Assembly (NCBI RefSeq): GCF_030409215.1
Contig: NZ_JAUFPL010000027.1
Coordinates: forward strand, 126,041 to 190,040
Direction of reading: 5' to 3'
Length of the DNA stretch: 64,000 bases
Origin: Halomonas ramblicola
Lineage (GTDB): Bacteria; Pseudomonadota; Gammaproteobacteria; Pseudomonadales; Halomonadaceae
The notes under the pieces were generated by a model, which searched no databases, had not been told where the DNA came from, and saw nothing but the letters and a program-made list of their open reading frames with translations. The position numbers and the translations under genes are program-made. Positions 41,412-50,590 of this stretch are shown here, piece by piece. The first letter of the stretch is position 1, and each line of letters opens with the position of its first letter.

Positions 41412-42542
41412 TCACGGCAACAGCCCAAGGCGCTGCAGCTGTTCGAGGAAACGTCCCTTGCGCCGATGTTCGGCCACTATCCTGTCCAGGCGCTCCTCGA
41501 AGGCGGCCTGCTCGCCGCGTTCGATGGCCAGCTCACGCAGGTCCGCAAGCAACCCGGCGGCCATCTCGTAGCCCTTGGGCTGCCGACGGCCGATCTGGCT
41601 CAGCGCTTCCTGCCAGGCTCGCTCGCCCAGCCTGGCCACCTGGGCCAATCGCTCCCGACGCTGCTTCGCCTCTGCCGCCGCCTGCTCCGCTTCCCGGCGA
41701 GCCTTCTCTGCCAGATAGGCCTGGCGATGTCGCTCGTGTGAGGCGTTGGCCTGTATCTTCAGTTCGGCCACGCTGCGCCGAGGCGGCTGATCCGCCTGAC
41801 CATGCTGGCGAAGGCGGCGCTGCAGCTCGGCGGCCACACTGCCGTCACCCTCCAGCAGGCGTCGCAACAGCGCATCCTTTTCCTGCAAGGGAAGGGAGGC
41901 GACAAAGCCCTCGATCTCACTGCCGGCAGGCGCCTTCTCGCCGGACTCGGCAGCGGCCTCCACCAGCATGGGATCGAGCGCCATGAACTCGGCCAGCGCC
42001 CGCTGGCTGGGGGTCAGGGGGCCGATGCCCGGTAGCGGCTCCAGGGCCTCTTCGCGGATATAGCCGAGCTGCACGGCCCACAGCCAACAGAGGTAGAACA
42101 GCCGCAGGTCACCGGAGAGCAGCTCCTGGCGCAACCCCGCCAGCGCCCCCATCCAGCCACTTCCATCGTCGAACTCGTCCCATTCCGACTCTTCATCGGC
42201 TTCGGCATCAATGTCGATCAACCAACCTTCGGGAGTCTGACGGACCTCCAGCAGATCACACTCATTCAGCTGGAAGGCGTCCAGGTCCGTCAGGAAAAGG
42301 GCCGTCGTGGGCAGCCGAATCAGCAGGCGTTTCGATCCCCAGATCGCCACATAGACATGCAGGTCGAAGTAGCGCTGCAGCAGTCGGGTGGGGTCGGCCT
42401 TCAGGTTGCCCCACTCGTAGTGGTTGGTGAAGCTGGTGGACGAGATGCGTGCCCGGCTGGAAATCGCTCGCAGCGCCCGCTGGTCATCTGCGTTCAAGGG
42501 CCGGTCCACGGCCAGGAATTCGTAGTACTGGTATTCACTCAT
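41412..42542 (-). CDS. Conserved hypothetical protein with C-terminal coiled coil
   Basis: A 376-residue soluble protein that starts MSEYQYYEFLAVDRPLNADD. I have seen similar proteins in diverse bacteria, sometimes near SWIM zinc-finger genes, but no function is established that I can cite. The N-terminal 200 residues are globular and contain a very acidic stretch (DEESEWDEFDD) near 118. Residues 265-330 are rich in Ala, Arg and Glu and should form a coiled coil. It precedes nothing operon-like; the HepT/MntA pair lies 47 bp upstream on the same strand and may be cotranscribed. Confidence 0.7.
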   Translation of the reverse strand: MSEYQYYEFLAVDRPLNADDQRALRAISSRARISSTSFTNHYEWGNLKADPTRLLQRYFDLHVYVAIWGSKRLLIRLPTTALFLTDLDAFQLNECDLLEVRQTPEGWLIDIDAEADEESEWDEFDDGSGWMGALAGLRQELLSGDLRLFYLCWLWAVQLGYIREEALEPLPGIGPLTPSQRALAEFMALDPMLVEAAAESGEKAPAGSEIEGFVASLPLQEKDALLRRLLEGDGSVAAELQRRLRQHGQADQPPRRSVAELKIQANASHERHRQAYLAEKARREAEQAAAEAKQRRERLAQVARLGERAWQEALSQIGRRQPKGYEMAAGLLADLRELAIERGEQAAFEERLDRIVAEHRRKGRFLEQLQRLGLLP

Positions 42543-42589
42543 GGCGGGGAGGAAGGGCAGGTCAATCCATCATGTCTAGAAGTGGAGGA

Positions 42590-43000
42590 TCATGCCAGTC
42601 GGATTACCTGGCTGGCGAAGTCGAGCAGGTCATCGGTATGTTTCTGGATGATGGCGATGACGATGGGCACCTGTACCGCCTGGTAGTCATGCACGGCGAT
42701 ATTACGAAAACCGGTCATCTGCTGCATGACCCTGGCCAGCTCAGGGGCGATCAGTTGAGCCTGGGCGAGCATCTCGAAGACGTTCCGTGAGCTTTGTGGC
42801 AACCCCAGTTGCCGCAGTCGGATCAGGCGATTGCCGGCATCGATGGCGGCCTCACAGGCACGCTGCAGGTTCAGGATGGCGGCATCCTGGCGTGTCTGGT
42901 CGACGTCGAAGGTGGCGGGGTCCTTGTCGTACTCTTCACGTGCGCGTGCCACGCAGCGCTCTATGGTGGCCGCCTTGTTGAGCAGGACTTCATCGGCCAT
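42590..43000 (-). CDS. hepT: HepT-like ribonuclease toxin (HEPN domain, DUF86)
   Basis: A 136-residue all-alpha HEPN protein. The active motif R-x4-H-x-Y is present as RNIAVHDY (Arg99, His104, Tyr106). Such toxins cleave RNA and are held in check by the partner nucleotidyltransferase, which in characterised systems adds AMP to the tyrosine of this motif. The ATG at 43000 overlaps the end of mntA by 11 bp, so the two are translated together, antitoxin first. The motif is intact, so the toxin should be active. Confidence 0.85.
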   Translation of the reverse strand: MADEVLLNKAATIERCVARAREEYDKDPATFDVDQTRQDAAILNLQRACEAAIDAGNRLIRLRQLGLPQSSRNVFEMLAQAQLIAPELARVMQQMTGFRNIAVHDYQAVQVPIVIAIIQKHTDDLLDFASQVIRLA

Positions 43001-43400
43001 GAACGGTGCCTCGCTGCTTGATGTCGGCAATCAGCTCACGCCGCTGAATCTGCAGGTCCCAGTATTCGCTCAACACGGCAAGCTCGAACTCGTCGGCGTC
43101 GCTACCCCGGCACCATAACCGCATCCCCTCGCTGATCACCTGGTACTGCATGACAGTCGTAGCACAGCGCAGGTCCATCAGATCGACATCGCGATCCAAC
43201 CGGTTGGCCACCGCCCCCATCAGGGCCCAACGCCGCTCTGCCGACAGGGGGCTCGGCAGCAAGACGGCCAGGTCCACATCGCTGTGGCGATCCGCGCCTC
43301 CTGTCGCCTGGCTGCCGAACAGGTAGATGGCCTGCAAGCCGGGCAAGGCCTCGGTCAACAAGGTGACGCAGTGTTCCCGCTCAGACGTTGCCAGGCTCAT
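42990..43400 (-). CDS. mntA: MntA-like minimal nucleotidyltransferase antitoxin
   Basis: A 136-residue nucleotidyltransferase with the signature G-S-x10-D-x-D (Gly29-Ser30, Asp41, Asp43; GSQATGGADRHSDVD). It pairs with the HepT gene it overlaps. The ATG at 43400 was taken because the four codons before it add little and lack a ribosome site. The pair sits at the boundary between the decaying pcaQ region and intact pca genes, which suits an addiction module acquired by transfer. Confidence 0.85.
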   Translation of the reverse strand: MSLATSEREHCVTLLTEALPGLQAIYLFGSQATGGADRHSDVDLAVLLPSPLSAERRWALMGAVANRLDRDVDLMDLRCATTVMQYQVISEGMRLWCRGSDADEFELAVLSEYWDLQIQRRELIADIKQRGTVHGR

Positions 43401-43582
43401 GGTGGACTCCACCAGCAGGATGGAAACAGCACTCTACGAATCACCCGATCGACGGGCGATTTCGCAAGGGTACCACGTGCTCGCCTTCGAGAAACGGGCA
43501 CTACCATCCTGCCGTGCCATCGAGAGGCGAGCGGCTGCACGCCTCCAGCCCGTCCTGGAGAGGGTGAAGACGAGATCGAGGC

Positions 43583-44767
43583 TCAGGCCTCGCCGTCGCC
43601 CCAGCCCAGTTGCTTGGCCAGCGCGAAGGCATGGTTGGCCGCCGGTACGCCGCCGTAGATCGCCACGTGCATCAGCACCTGGCGCAGTTCCGCCTCGGTG
43701 AGGCCGATGCGCCTGGCCGTCTTGAGGTGCAGCTCGAGCTCCTCGCGGCCCAGGGCGGCCAGGATGCCGGTGGTGATCATGCTGCGCTCGCGCCGGGTCA
43801 GGTCGCCGTTGCTCCACAGCTCGCCCCAGGCCAGACGGGTGATCATCTGCTGGAAGGGGGCGTCCAGGGAGGTGGCGTTCTCGGTGGAGCGCGCCACGTG
43901 CGCCTCGCCCAGCACCTGCTTGCGGGTCTCGAGGCCGGTGGCGTAGTCCACGCCCTTGGCGCCCACATCGCCCAGGTCCTGCGCCAGCCACAGCAGCAGT
44001 CGCTTGGCCATCGCCTCGGGCGACTCCACCGAGGGCACATGGGCGAAGTTCTCGAGGATCTCCAGCGGCGCGCCGTCGCACTCGGCGGCCAGGGCCTGGA
44101 GCGTCTCGGGCGGGGTGGCCAGGTCCTCGCTGCCGCCCAGCAGACGTATCGTGACACCGCTGCCCCTCAGCTGGCCGCGGAAGTCGCTGCGCCCCAGCAT
44201 CTCGCACAGCCGGGCATAGCTCTCGCCGTCGGTACGCGCCATCTGGGTGCGCCAACCGGTCTCCAGGGCCGGCTCCGCCGCGAGGCGCGTGGCGGAGAAC
44301 CAGCGCGGCACGATCTCGCCGGAGATCTCGGCGAGGCCCTCGCTGCGCACCCGGCCGGCGCGGGTGGTCCACAGCTCGCTGGTGCCGATCACCGCCCCGG
44401 TGTTGGTCAGGGTGGCGGAGAGCAGCCGTTCGGCATGCTCGGCCAGCAGCTGCTGGCCCACCACCCCGCCGATGGAGGTGCCGACGAAGTGGAAGCGGCC
44501 GGCGCCGGCGCGATCGGCCAGGGCCAGGGCCTCGGCGGCCAGGGCCGCCGGCGTGATCTCGCCGCCGTCGGCCGGCCAGGCCTGGCTGGCGCCGTGGCCG
44601 GGCAGGTCCCAGGTCAGCACCCGGTAGCGGGGCAGCAGCGCCGGCAGGATGTCGTCCCAGACCGCCTGGGTCATGCCCAGCGGGTGTGCCAGCAGCACCA
44701 GCGGGTTGGCCTCGGCGCCCAGCAGGCGGTAGGCCACGCTGCGGCCGTCGATATCCAGAAATGCCAT
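43583..44767 (-). CDS. pcaL: Beta-ketoadipate enol-lactone hydrolase fused to carboxymuconolactone decarboxylase domain (PcaL)
   Basis: A 394-residue fusion. The first 255 residues form an alpha/beta hydrolase with HPLGMTQAVWDDI, WDLPGHGAS and the nucleophile Ser98 in GTSIGG, the PcaD activity. Residues about 265-394 form a CMD domain with SMITTGILAALGREEELELHL-type helix and HVAIYGGVPAANHAFA, the PcaC activity. The hydrolase half serves the catechol branch; the decarboxylase half belongs to the protocatechuate branch, whose first enzymes are absent here. It ends the pcaIJF-L run, 11 bp after pcaF. Confidence 0.92.
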   Translation of the reverse strand: MAFLDIDGRSVAYRLLGAEANPLVLLAHPLGMTQAVWDDILPALLPRYRVLTWDLPGHGASQAWPADGGEITPAALAAEALALADRAGAGRFHFVGTSIGGVVGQQLLAEHAERLLSATLTNTGAVIGTSELWTTRAGRVRSEGLAEISGEIVPRWFSATRLAAEPALETGWRTQMARTDGESYARLCEMLGRSDFRGQLRGSGVTIRLLGGSEDLATPPETLQALAAECDGAPLEILENFAHVPSVESPEAMAKRLLLWLAQDLGDVGAKGVDYATGLETRKQVLGEAHVARSTENATSLDAPFQQMITRLAWGELWSNGDLTRRERSMITTGILAALGREELELHLKTARRIGLTEAELRQVLMHVAIYGGVPAANHAFALAKQLGWGDGEA

Positions 44768-44778
44768 CTCAGCCTCCG

Positions 44779-45981
<1,203 letters not shown>

Positions 45982-45999
45982 GTGGCTCTCCTGTTCGGC

Positions 46000-46773
46000 T
46001 TACTGGCCGGCATGGGCGCGGGCGGTGCGCTCTTTCAGATCGCGCAGGATCGTGAGCTCCTTCTCGCTCGGCTCCGGGGTGCTCTCCAGGGTCTCGGCGA
46101 AGCGGATCTCCCAGCCGGTGGCCTCGATCACGTCCTCGCGGGTCACCCCGGGGTGCAGCGAGACCACGACCAGTTCCTTGGTCTCCGGGTCGGGCTTCAT
46201 CACGCAGAGGTCGGTGATCACCCGGGTCGGGCCGCGACCGATATTGGGCACGCCGTCGCGGCCCTTGCCGTCGCGGCCGAAGCCCAGCGTGGTGACGAAG
46301 TCGACCTTGTCGACGAAGGCGCGCTTGGAGTGCTTGAGGGTGATGAAGACCTCACCGGCATTCGTGGCAATCTCGGGAGCGCCACCGCCCCCCGGCAGGC
46401 GCACCTTGGGCTCGCGGTAGTCGCCGATCAGGGTGGTGTTGAGGTTGCAGTAACGGTCGATCTGGGCGGTGCCCAGGAAGCCCACGTCGATCTTCCCGCC
46501 CTGCAGCCAGTAGCGGAACATCTCCGGCACCGCGACGGTGGTCAGGGCGGTCTCGGCCAGCTCGCCGTCGCCGATGGAGAGCGGCAGCACGTCCGGCCTG
46601 GTCTGCAGGGTGCCGGACTCGTAGATCAGAACCACGTCCGGGGCGTGGGTCAGGCGCGCCAGGTTGGCCGCCTCGGAAGGCAGGCCGATGCCGACGAAGC
46701 AGGTCATGCCGTTTTCCAGGGCGCGGGCGGCGGTGACGGTCATCATCTCCGCGGAGGTGTAGTCGAAGCTCAT
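46000..46773 (-). CDS. pcaJ: 3-oxoadipate CoA-transferase subunit B
   Basis: A 257-residue beta subunit with GMTCFVGIGLPSEAANLARL near the start and the catalytic-glutamate region VVLIYESGTLQTRP. With PcaI it moves CoA from succinyl-CoA to beta-ketoadipate. Its ATG shares one base with the pcaI stop (TGATG), so translation is coupled. It is needed by both the catechol and hydroxyquinol branches in this window. Confidence 0.94.
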   Translation of the reverse strand: MSFDYTSAEMMTVTAARALENGMTCFVGIGLPSEAANLARLTHAPDVVLIYESGTLQTRPDVLPLSIGDGELAETALTTVAVPEMFRYWLQGGKIDVGFLGTAQIDRYCNLNTTLIGDYREPKVRLPGGGGAPEIATNAGEVFITLKHSKRAFVDKVDFVTTLGFGRDGKGRDGVPNIGRGPTRVITDLCVMKPDPETKELVVVSLHPGVTREDVIEATGWEIRFAETLESTPEPSEKELTILRDLKERTARAHAGQ

Positions 46774-47603
46774 CAGGCGGTCCCCCCTGCATTCATGACG
46801 TTCTCTTCGATCCAGGCCGTGAAGGCGTCGCGATCGCGGGCGATGGCGTCCCACTCCTTGTAGAAGGCGTTGTTGCGCGGGTAGTAGCCATGGGCATAGG
46901 AGGGTAGCGATCCCTTCTCGGCCACGGCGATGGCGGTTATGGCCCAGCCCGGGATGATGCAGGCGTTGGGGTGGTAGTCCGGCTCGCTGCGCAGGTCCTC
47001 GACGATCTCCTCGACGGTGACGATGCTCTGCCTGGCCGCCAGCACCGCCTCCTTCTGCACCCCGACGATGCCCTCCACCAGCACATTACCGTCCCTGTCG
47101 GCCTTCTGGGCGTGGACGATGGAGACGTCCGGGCGCACCGAGGGCACCGCGGCCAGGCGCTCGCCGGTGAAGGGGCAGTCGATGAACTTGATCTGGTCGT
47201 TGACGCTCGGAAGCTCGCTGCCCACGTAGCCACGCAGCACCGCCAGCGGCAGGCCCGCCGCGCCGGCCTCGAAGGCGCAGGCCATGGCGGCGTGGCTGTG
47301 CTCGAGGATCTCGACCTTGTGGGGCCACCCTTTCTCCACGGCGTCGCGCAGACGGTGCAGCGAGCCCACCCCGGGGTTACCGCCCCAGGAGAAGATCACC
47401 TTCCTGGCACAGCCGGCGCCGATCAGCTGGTCGTAGACCAGGTCGGGGGTCATGCGGATCAGGGTCAGGTCGCGCTTGCCCTGGCGGATCACCTCGTGAC
47501 CCGCGGCGAAGGGAATCAGGTGGGTGAAGCCCTCCATGGCCACGGTGGCGCCATCCTCGACGTAGCGCGCCACCGCGTCGTGCAGGCTCAGGAACTCGGC
47601 CAT
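46773..47603 (-). CDS. pcaI: 3-oxoadipate CoA-transferase subunit A
   Basis: A 276-residue alpha subunit. Motifs include VEDGATVAMEGFTHLIPFAAG and VIFSWGGNPGVGSLHRLRDA. The ATG at 47603 is preceded by AGGAGGAAAT, a strong ribosome site, and an upstream in-frame stretch with no site is rejected. It is the first gene of the pcaIJF-L transcript, under the PcaR-type box 34-48 bp upstream, and divergent from pcaR. Confidence 0.94.
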   Translation of the reverse strand: MAEFLSLHDAVARYVEDGATVAMEGFTHLIPFAAGHEVIRQGKRDLTLIRMTPDLVYDQLIGAGCARKVIFSWGGNPGVGSLHRLRDAVEKGWPHKVEILEHSHAAMACAFEAGAAGLPLAVLRGYVGSELPSVNDQIKFIDCPFTGERLAAVPSVRPDVSIVHAQKADRDGNVLVEGIVGVQKEAVLAARQSIVTVEEIVEDLRSEPDYHPNACIIPGWAITAIAVAEKGSLPSYAHGYYPRNNAFYKEWDAIARDRDAFTAWIEENVMNAGGTA

Positions 47604-47636
47604 GGGATTTCCTCCTGGCGGTTGCTCTCTCGACAT

Positions 47637-47651
47637 GTTCGAATAACGAAC
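47637..47651. promoter_or_regulatory. PcaR-type operator in the pcaI promoter
   Basis: GTTCG-AATAA-CGAAC is a perfect 15-bp inverted repeat and resembles the PcaR box GTTCGATAATCGCAC of Pseudomonas putida. It lies 34-48 bp before the pcaI ATG, overlapping where the -10 region should be, as reported for PcaR-dependent promoters. Confidence 0.75.
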
Positions 47652-47717
47652 ACTGATTTGTGATGCGAACAACTTACCCCTGTCGCTCCCACCCGTCAAA
47701 TCCCGACGAGCGCGCAC

Positions 47718-47742
47718 AAAAAAGGGGAGGCTAGGCCTCCCC
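47718..47742 (-). terminator. Intrinsic terminator pointing left, without a gene in front of it
   Basis: GGGGAGGC-TAG-GCCTCCCC forms a perfect eight-pair stem with a three-base loop; on the minus strand it is followed by six T (A-run at 47718-47723). It is a strong minus-strand terminator, but the only minus-strand DNA upstream of it is the 190-bp pcaR leader. Confidence 0.75.
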
Positions 47743-47781
47743 TCGCGATCACATCATCCGAAACACCAAATTTTCAGTTGG

Positions 47782-47826
47782 TTACCTGCCCTTCAGCCAG
47801 GCGAAGACGGCGATCACCGGCCTACT
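47782..47826 (-). pseudogene. Short C-terminal tail of a lost gene before the orphan terminator
   Basis: On the minus strand this reads SRPVIAVFAWLKGR followed by TAA at 47784, 40 bp before the terminator. It looks like the hydrophobic-then-basic end of a membrane transporter. No longer reading frame continues to the right. The terminator and tail together suggest that a gene between pcaR and pcaI was deleted. Chance similarity cannot be excluded. Confidence 0.35.
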
Positions 47827-47862
47827 GCCTACGACCAAGGTATAACAAAATTTCGCACACTT

Positions 47863-47877
47863 GTTCGAATAGCGGAC
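47863..47877. promoter_or_regulatory. PcaR-type operator in the pcaR promoter
   Basis: GTTCGAATAGCGGAC differs at two positions from the perfect box before pcaI and lies 59-73 bp upstream of the pcaR ATG. It would let PcaR control its own gene. Confidence 0.65.
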
Positions 47878-47935
47878 AAAATGCTAGGGTAGAGGCCACG
47901 ATGCCCGCTCCCGACGATAGCCAGATGGAACGACC

Positions 47936-48724
47936 ATGACGCCCCCAGAGGAAGATGTTCTCAGCCCCGACGATCGGGACTTCGTCACCGCCCTGGCCAG
48001 TGGGCTGGAGGTGATCCAGGCCTTCGACGAGGCCCATCCGCGCATGACGCTGAGCGAGGTGGCCAGCCGCACCGGCATGAACCGCGCCCGCGCCCGGCGC
48101 TTCCTGTTGACCCTGCACGCCCTGGGGTATGTGCGCAAGCAGCAGCGCTACTTCGAGCTGGCCCCCAGGGTGCTGCAGCTTGGCTATGCATTTCTCTCCG
48201 CCAACAACTACCGTAGCGTGATCCAGCAGGTGCTGGAGGATATCACCGCCGAGTGCGGCGAATCCTCCTCCCTGGGGGTGCTGGACGGCGACGACGTGAT
48301 CTACGTGGCGCGCTCCTCGGCACGCCACCGGCTGATGGCCATCACCCTCTCGGTGGGCACCCGGCTGCCCGCCGCGCACACCTCCATGGGCCGGGTACTG
48401 CTGGCCCAGCTACCCGACGCCGACCTCGACGCCTACCTGGCGCGGGTGGTGCTGGAGCGCCACACCGACAAGACCGTGACCGACAGGGCCGAGCTCAGGC
48501 AATGCCTCCTCGAGGTGCGCCAGCAGGGCTACGCCATCGCCGACCAGGAGCTCGACTCCGGCCTGCGCTCCCTGGCGGTGCCGGCCTTCGATGCCAATGG
48601 CCGCTTGCTCGGCGCCATCAACATCAGCACCAACGCCGCCCGGGTGGATCTCGACACCCTGATGAAGGAGTACCTGCCGCTGCTGCAGCAGAAGGCCCGC
48701 GAGATTCGCGCCACCGTCAGTTGA
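47936..48724 (+). CDS. pcaR: IclR-family regulator PcaR (beta-ketoadipate pathway)
   Basis: A 262-residue IclR protein with an N-terminal winged helix (FVTALASGLEVIQAFDEAHP, RTGMNRARARRFLLTL) and a ligand domain containing AITLSVGTRLPAAHTSMGRVLL, which is characteristic of the PcaR/PobR/CatR-like subgroup. It should respond to beta-ketoadipate and activate pcaIJF. The divergent position and two matching boxes support this. The AEC transporter gene follows after 92 bp on the same strand. Confidence 0.92.
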   Translation: MTPPEEDVLSPDDRDFVTALASGLEVIQAFDEAHPRMTLSEVASRTGMNRARARRFLLTLHALGYVRKQQRYFELAPRVLQLGYAFLSANNYRSVIQQVLEDITAECGESSSLGVLDGDDVIYVARSSARHRLMAITLSVGTRLPAAHTSMGRVLLAQLPDADLDAYLARVVLERHTDKTVTDRAELRQCLLEVRQQGYAIADQELDSGLRSLAVPAFDANGRLLGAINISTNAARVDLDTLMKEYLPLLQQKAREIRATVS

Positions 48725-48816
48725 GCAGCCAGGCGGCCAGTGACGCCCGGAAGGCGCCCCCTCCGACAGTTCGCCCCAGGCGCCGATTCCCTCGCTGGAA
48801 GGTCAGGGAGACCGCT

Positions 48817-49770
48817 ATGCTCGAGATACTCTCCATCACCACGCCGATCTTCCTGTTGATCGGCGCCGGCTATCTGGCCATGGGCATTCGCCTGGTCAAC
48901 CGCGAGCAGATACAGGGCGTGGCCACCTTCGTGCTCTACTTCGCCCTGCCGGCACTGGTGATCCGGGCTTTGACCCAGAACCCCCTCGACGAGGTCCTCC
49001 AACCCCACTACCTGCTGGCCTACGGCCTGGGCTCGCTGGCGGTGTTCGCCCTCGCCCTGCTGCTGACCCTGGCCCTGCAGCGCAAGCCGCTCAGCGAGGG
49101 CGCCATGCACGCCCTGGGCATGTCCGCCTCCAACAGCGGCTTCATCGGCTATCCCCTGGCCGCCATGGTGCTCGGCTCCTCGCCGGCCGCCGTCATCATG
49201 GCCCTCAACTTCCTGATCGAGAACCTGCTGATCATCCCGGCGGCGTTGATCCTGGCCGAGGCGGGACGCCAGAGCGGCGCCGGTCTCGCCGCGGCCTCCC
49301 GGCAGACCCTCATGCGACTGGCCCGCAACCCCATTCTGGTCGGTCTGATGGTGGGCCTGGTACTGGCCCTGACCGAAACCGCTCTGCCCCGCCCCCTGGC
49401 GCAGGTCATCGACATGCTGGCCAACGCCGCCGGCCCGGCGGCACTCTTCGTGATCGGCGGTACCCTGTTCGGGTTGCAGGTACACGGCATGCTGAACGAC
49501 GTCGGCCAGATCATCGTCGGCAAGCTGATCGGCCATCCCCTGGCAGTGCTCGGTTGCTTCCTGCTGATGCCGGCGATGGACCCGGTCCTGCTGGCCGGCG
49601 CCTTGCTGTTCGCCTGCGCGCCGATGATCAGCGTCTACCCCCTGCTCGGCCAGCGCTACGGCATGGCCGGCGTCGGTGCCGCCGCCCTGATGGTCGGCAC
49701 CCTGACCGCTTTCGTGACCCTCAGCCTGGTCATCGGCTTGATGCAGCGCCACGGCCTGCTGACCGGCTAA
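48817..49770 (+). CDS. AEC (auxin efflux carrier) family transporter
   Basis: A 317-residue inner-membrane protein with about ten hydrophobic segments arranged as two five-helix halves. It begins MLEILSITTPIFLLIGAGYL and has the ASNSGFIGYPLA motif typical of the family; the second half contains RNPILVGLMVGLVL. Bacterial members move organic acids such as malate or malonate. It follows pcaR and may transport a pathway acid or intermediate. The ATG at 48817 follows an AGGTCAGGGAG region. Confidence 0.88.
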   Translation: MLEILSITTPIFLLIGAGYLAMGIRLVNREQIQGVATFVLYFALPALVIRALTQNPLDEVLQPHYLLAYGLGSLAVFALALLLTLALQRKPLSEGAMHALGMSASNSGFIGYPLAAMVLGSSPAAVIMALNFLIENLLIIPAALILAEAGRQSGAGLAAASRQTLMRLARNPILVGLMVGLVLALTETALPRPLAQVIDMLANAAGPAALFVIGGTLFGLQVHGMLNDVGQIIVGKLIGHPLAVLGCFLLMPAMDPVLLAGALLFACAPMISVYPLLGQRYGMAGVGAAALMVGTLTAFVTLSLVIGLMQRHGLLTG

Positions 49771-49779
49771 GGAGGCGAC

Positions 49780-50220
49780 TCAGGCGCTTGCCATCACCGC
49801 CTCCAGTGCCGCCCGGTAGCCCTGGCTGCCGAGGCCGGCGATGACCGCGTCGGCGCGCAGCGAGACGTAGGAGTGGTGGCGGAAGCTCTCGCGCCTGTGC
49901 ACATTGGAGAGATGCACCTCGATCACCGTGCCCTCGAAGGCGTTGAGGGCGTCGAGGATGGCCACCGAGGTGTGGGTGTAGGCGGCGGGGTTGATGATGA
50001 TCGCCGCCGTCCCGTCGAGCCGCGCCGCCTGGATGGCGTCGATCAGCTCCCCCTCGTGGTTGCTCTGGCGGCAGGTAAGCTCCCAGCCATTCGCCGCCGC
50101 CTGCGCCCGGAGGGCGCTGTCGATGTCCACCAGGGTCTCGTGGCCGTAGATCTCCGGCTGACGGGTGCCCAGCAGGTTGAGGTTGGGACCGTGCAGGACC
50201 AGTACCTTGCGCTGACTCAT
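49780..50220 (-). CDS. aroQ: Type II 3-dehydroquinate dehydratase
   Basis: A 146-residue dodecameric dehydratase. It has [20 protein letters not shown] with the catalytic Tyr and Arg, [15 protein letters not shown] with Asn/His substrate contacts and [20 protein letters not shown]. It converts 3-dehydroquinate to 3-dehydroshikimate. Type II enzymes may be biosynthetic or serve quinate breakdown; next to pca genes the catabolic role is attractive. It ends 10 bp from the convergent AEC gene. Confidence 0.93.
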   Translation of the reverse strand: MSQRKVLVLHGPNLNLLGTRQPEIYGHETLVDIDSALRAQAAANGWELTCRQSNHEGELIDAIQAARLDGTAAIIINPAAYTHTSVAILDALNAFEGTVIEVHLSNVHRRESFRHHSYVSLRADAVIAGLGSQGYRAALEAVMASA

Positions 50221-50590
50221 ACGGCAATCTCCCTTGATCGTTTGTCCGTGGGGTTAAAGAGATCAGCCAGCGAATGTCCCTGGCAGCCTGGTAATTGTCA
50301 GTTTCTCCCCCGTGGGTTGCAAGGCAGAGGCCATCCTCTCGGCAGGCTGCCTGCACCTAACGCAGCGCTCTCGGAAAAATCCAATCTGGTCAGATTGGCC
50401 TCAGCGGCAGCTGTCACTTCCATCCCGCCCTGCCGACAATACGTTTCAACAAGGAAGCACGATGAATCGTTCCCGCGAAGGCATGCGTGACAGGATTCCT
50501 TGTAGACCCAGGCTCCATGCGCCCAGAACAGCGGTCATCAGGTCAGCGGTGGCATGGAGAGACCCACAACAAGATTTCCGAGGTGACACC
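50221..50590. other. Divergent aroQ/SDR intergenic region of 370 bp
   Basis: I find no gene here. The region must hold promoters for aroQ (left) and the SDR (right). Its clearest element is the 18-bp palindrome at 50381-50398. An open frame from 50462 runs into the SDR frame but has poor codon character and no family match, so I do not extend the SDR upstream. Confidence 0.5.
50381..50398. promoter_or_regulatory. 18-bp operator-like palindrome
   Basis: CCAATCTG-GT-CAGATTGG has perfect 8-bp arms. It lies 161 bp before aroQ and 193 bp before the SDR. The core TCTGGTCA recurs before the TauE gene (54028-54036, reverse) and before the ABC binding-protein gene (63926-63933). The HTH/solute-binding regulator nearby is a candidate binder. 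Confidence 0.5.

Noticed and set aside
48253..48816. Plus-strand frame extending the AEC transporter upstream through pcaR
   Set aside because: It overlaps the whole ligand domain of pcaR in another frame; the hydrophobic N-terminus of the carrier begins at the ATG at 48817.
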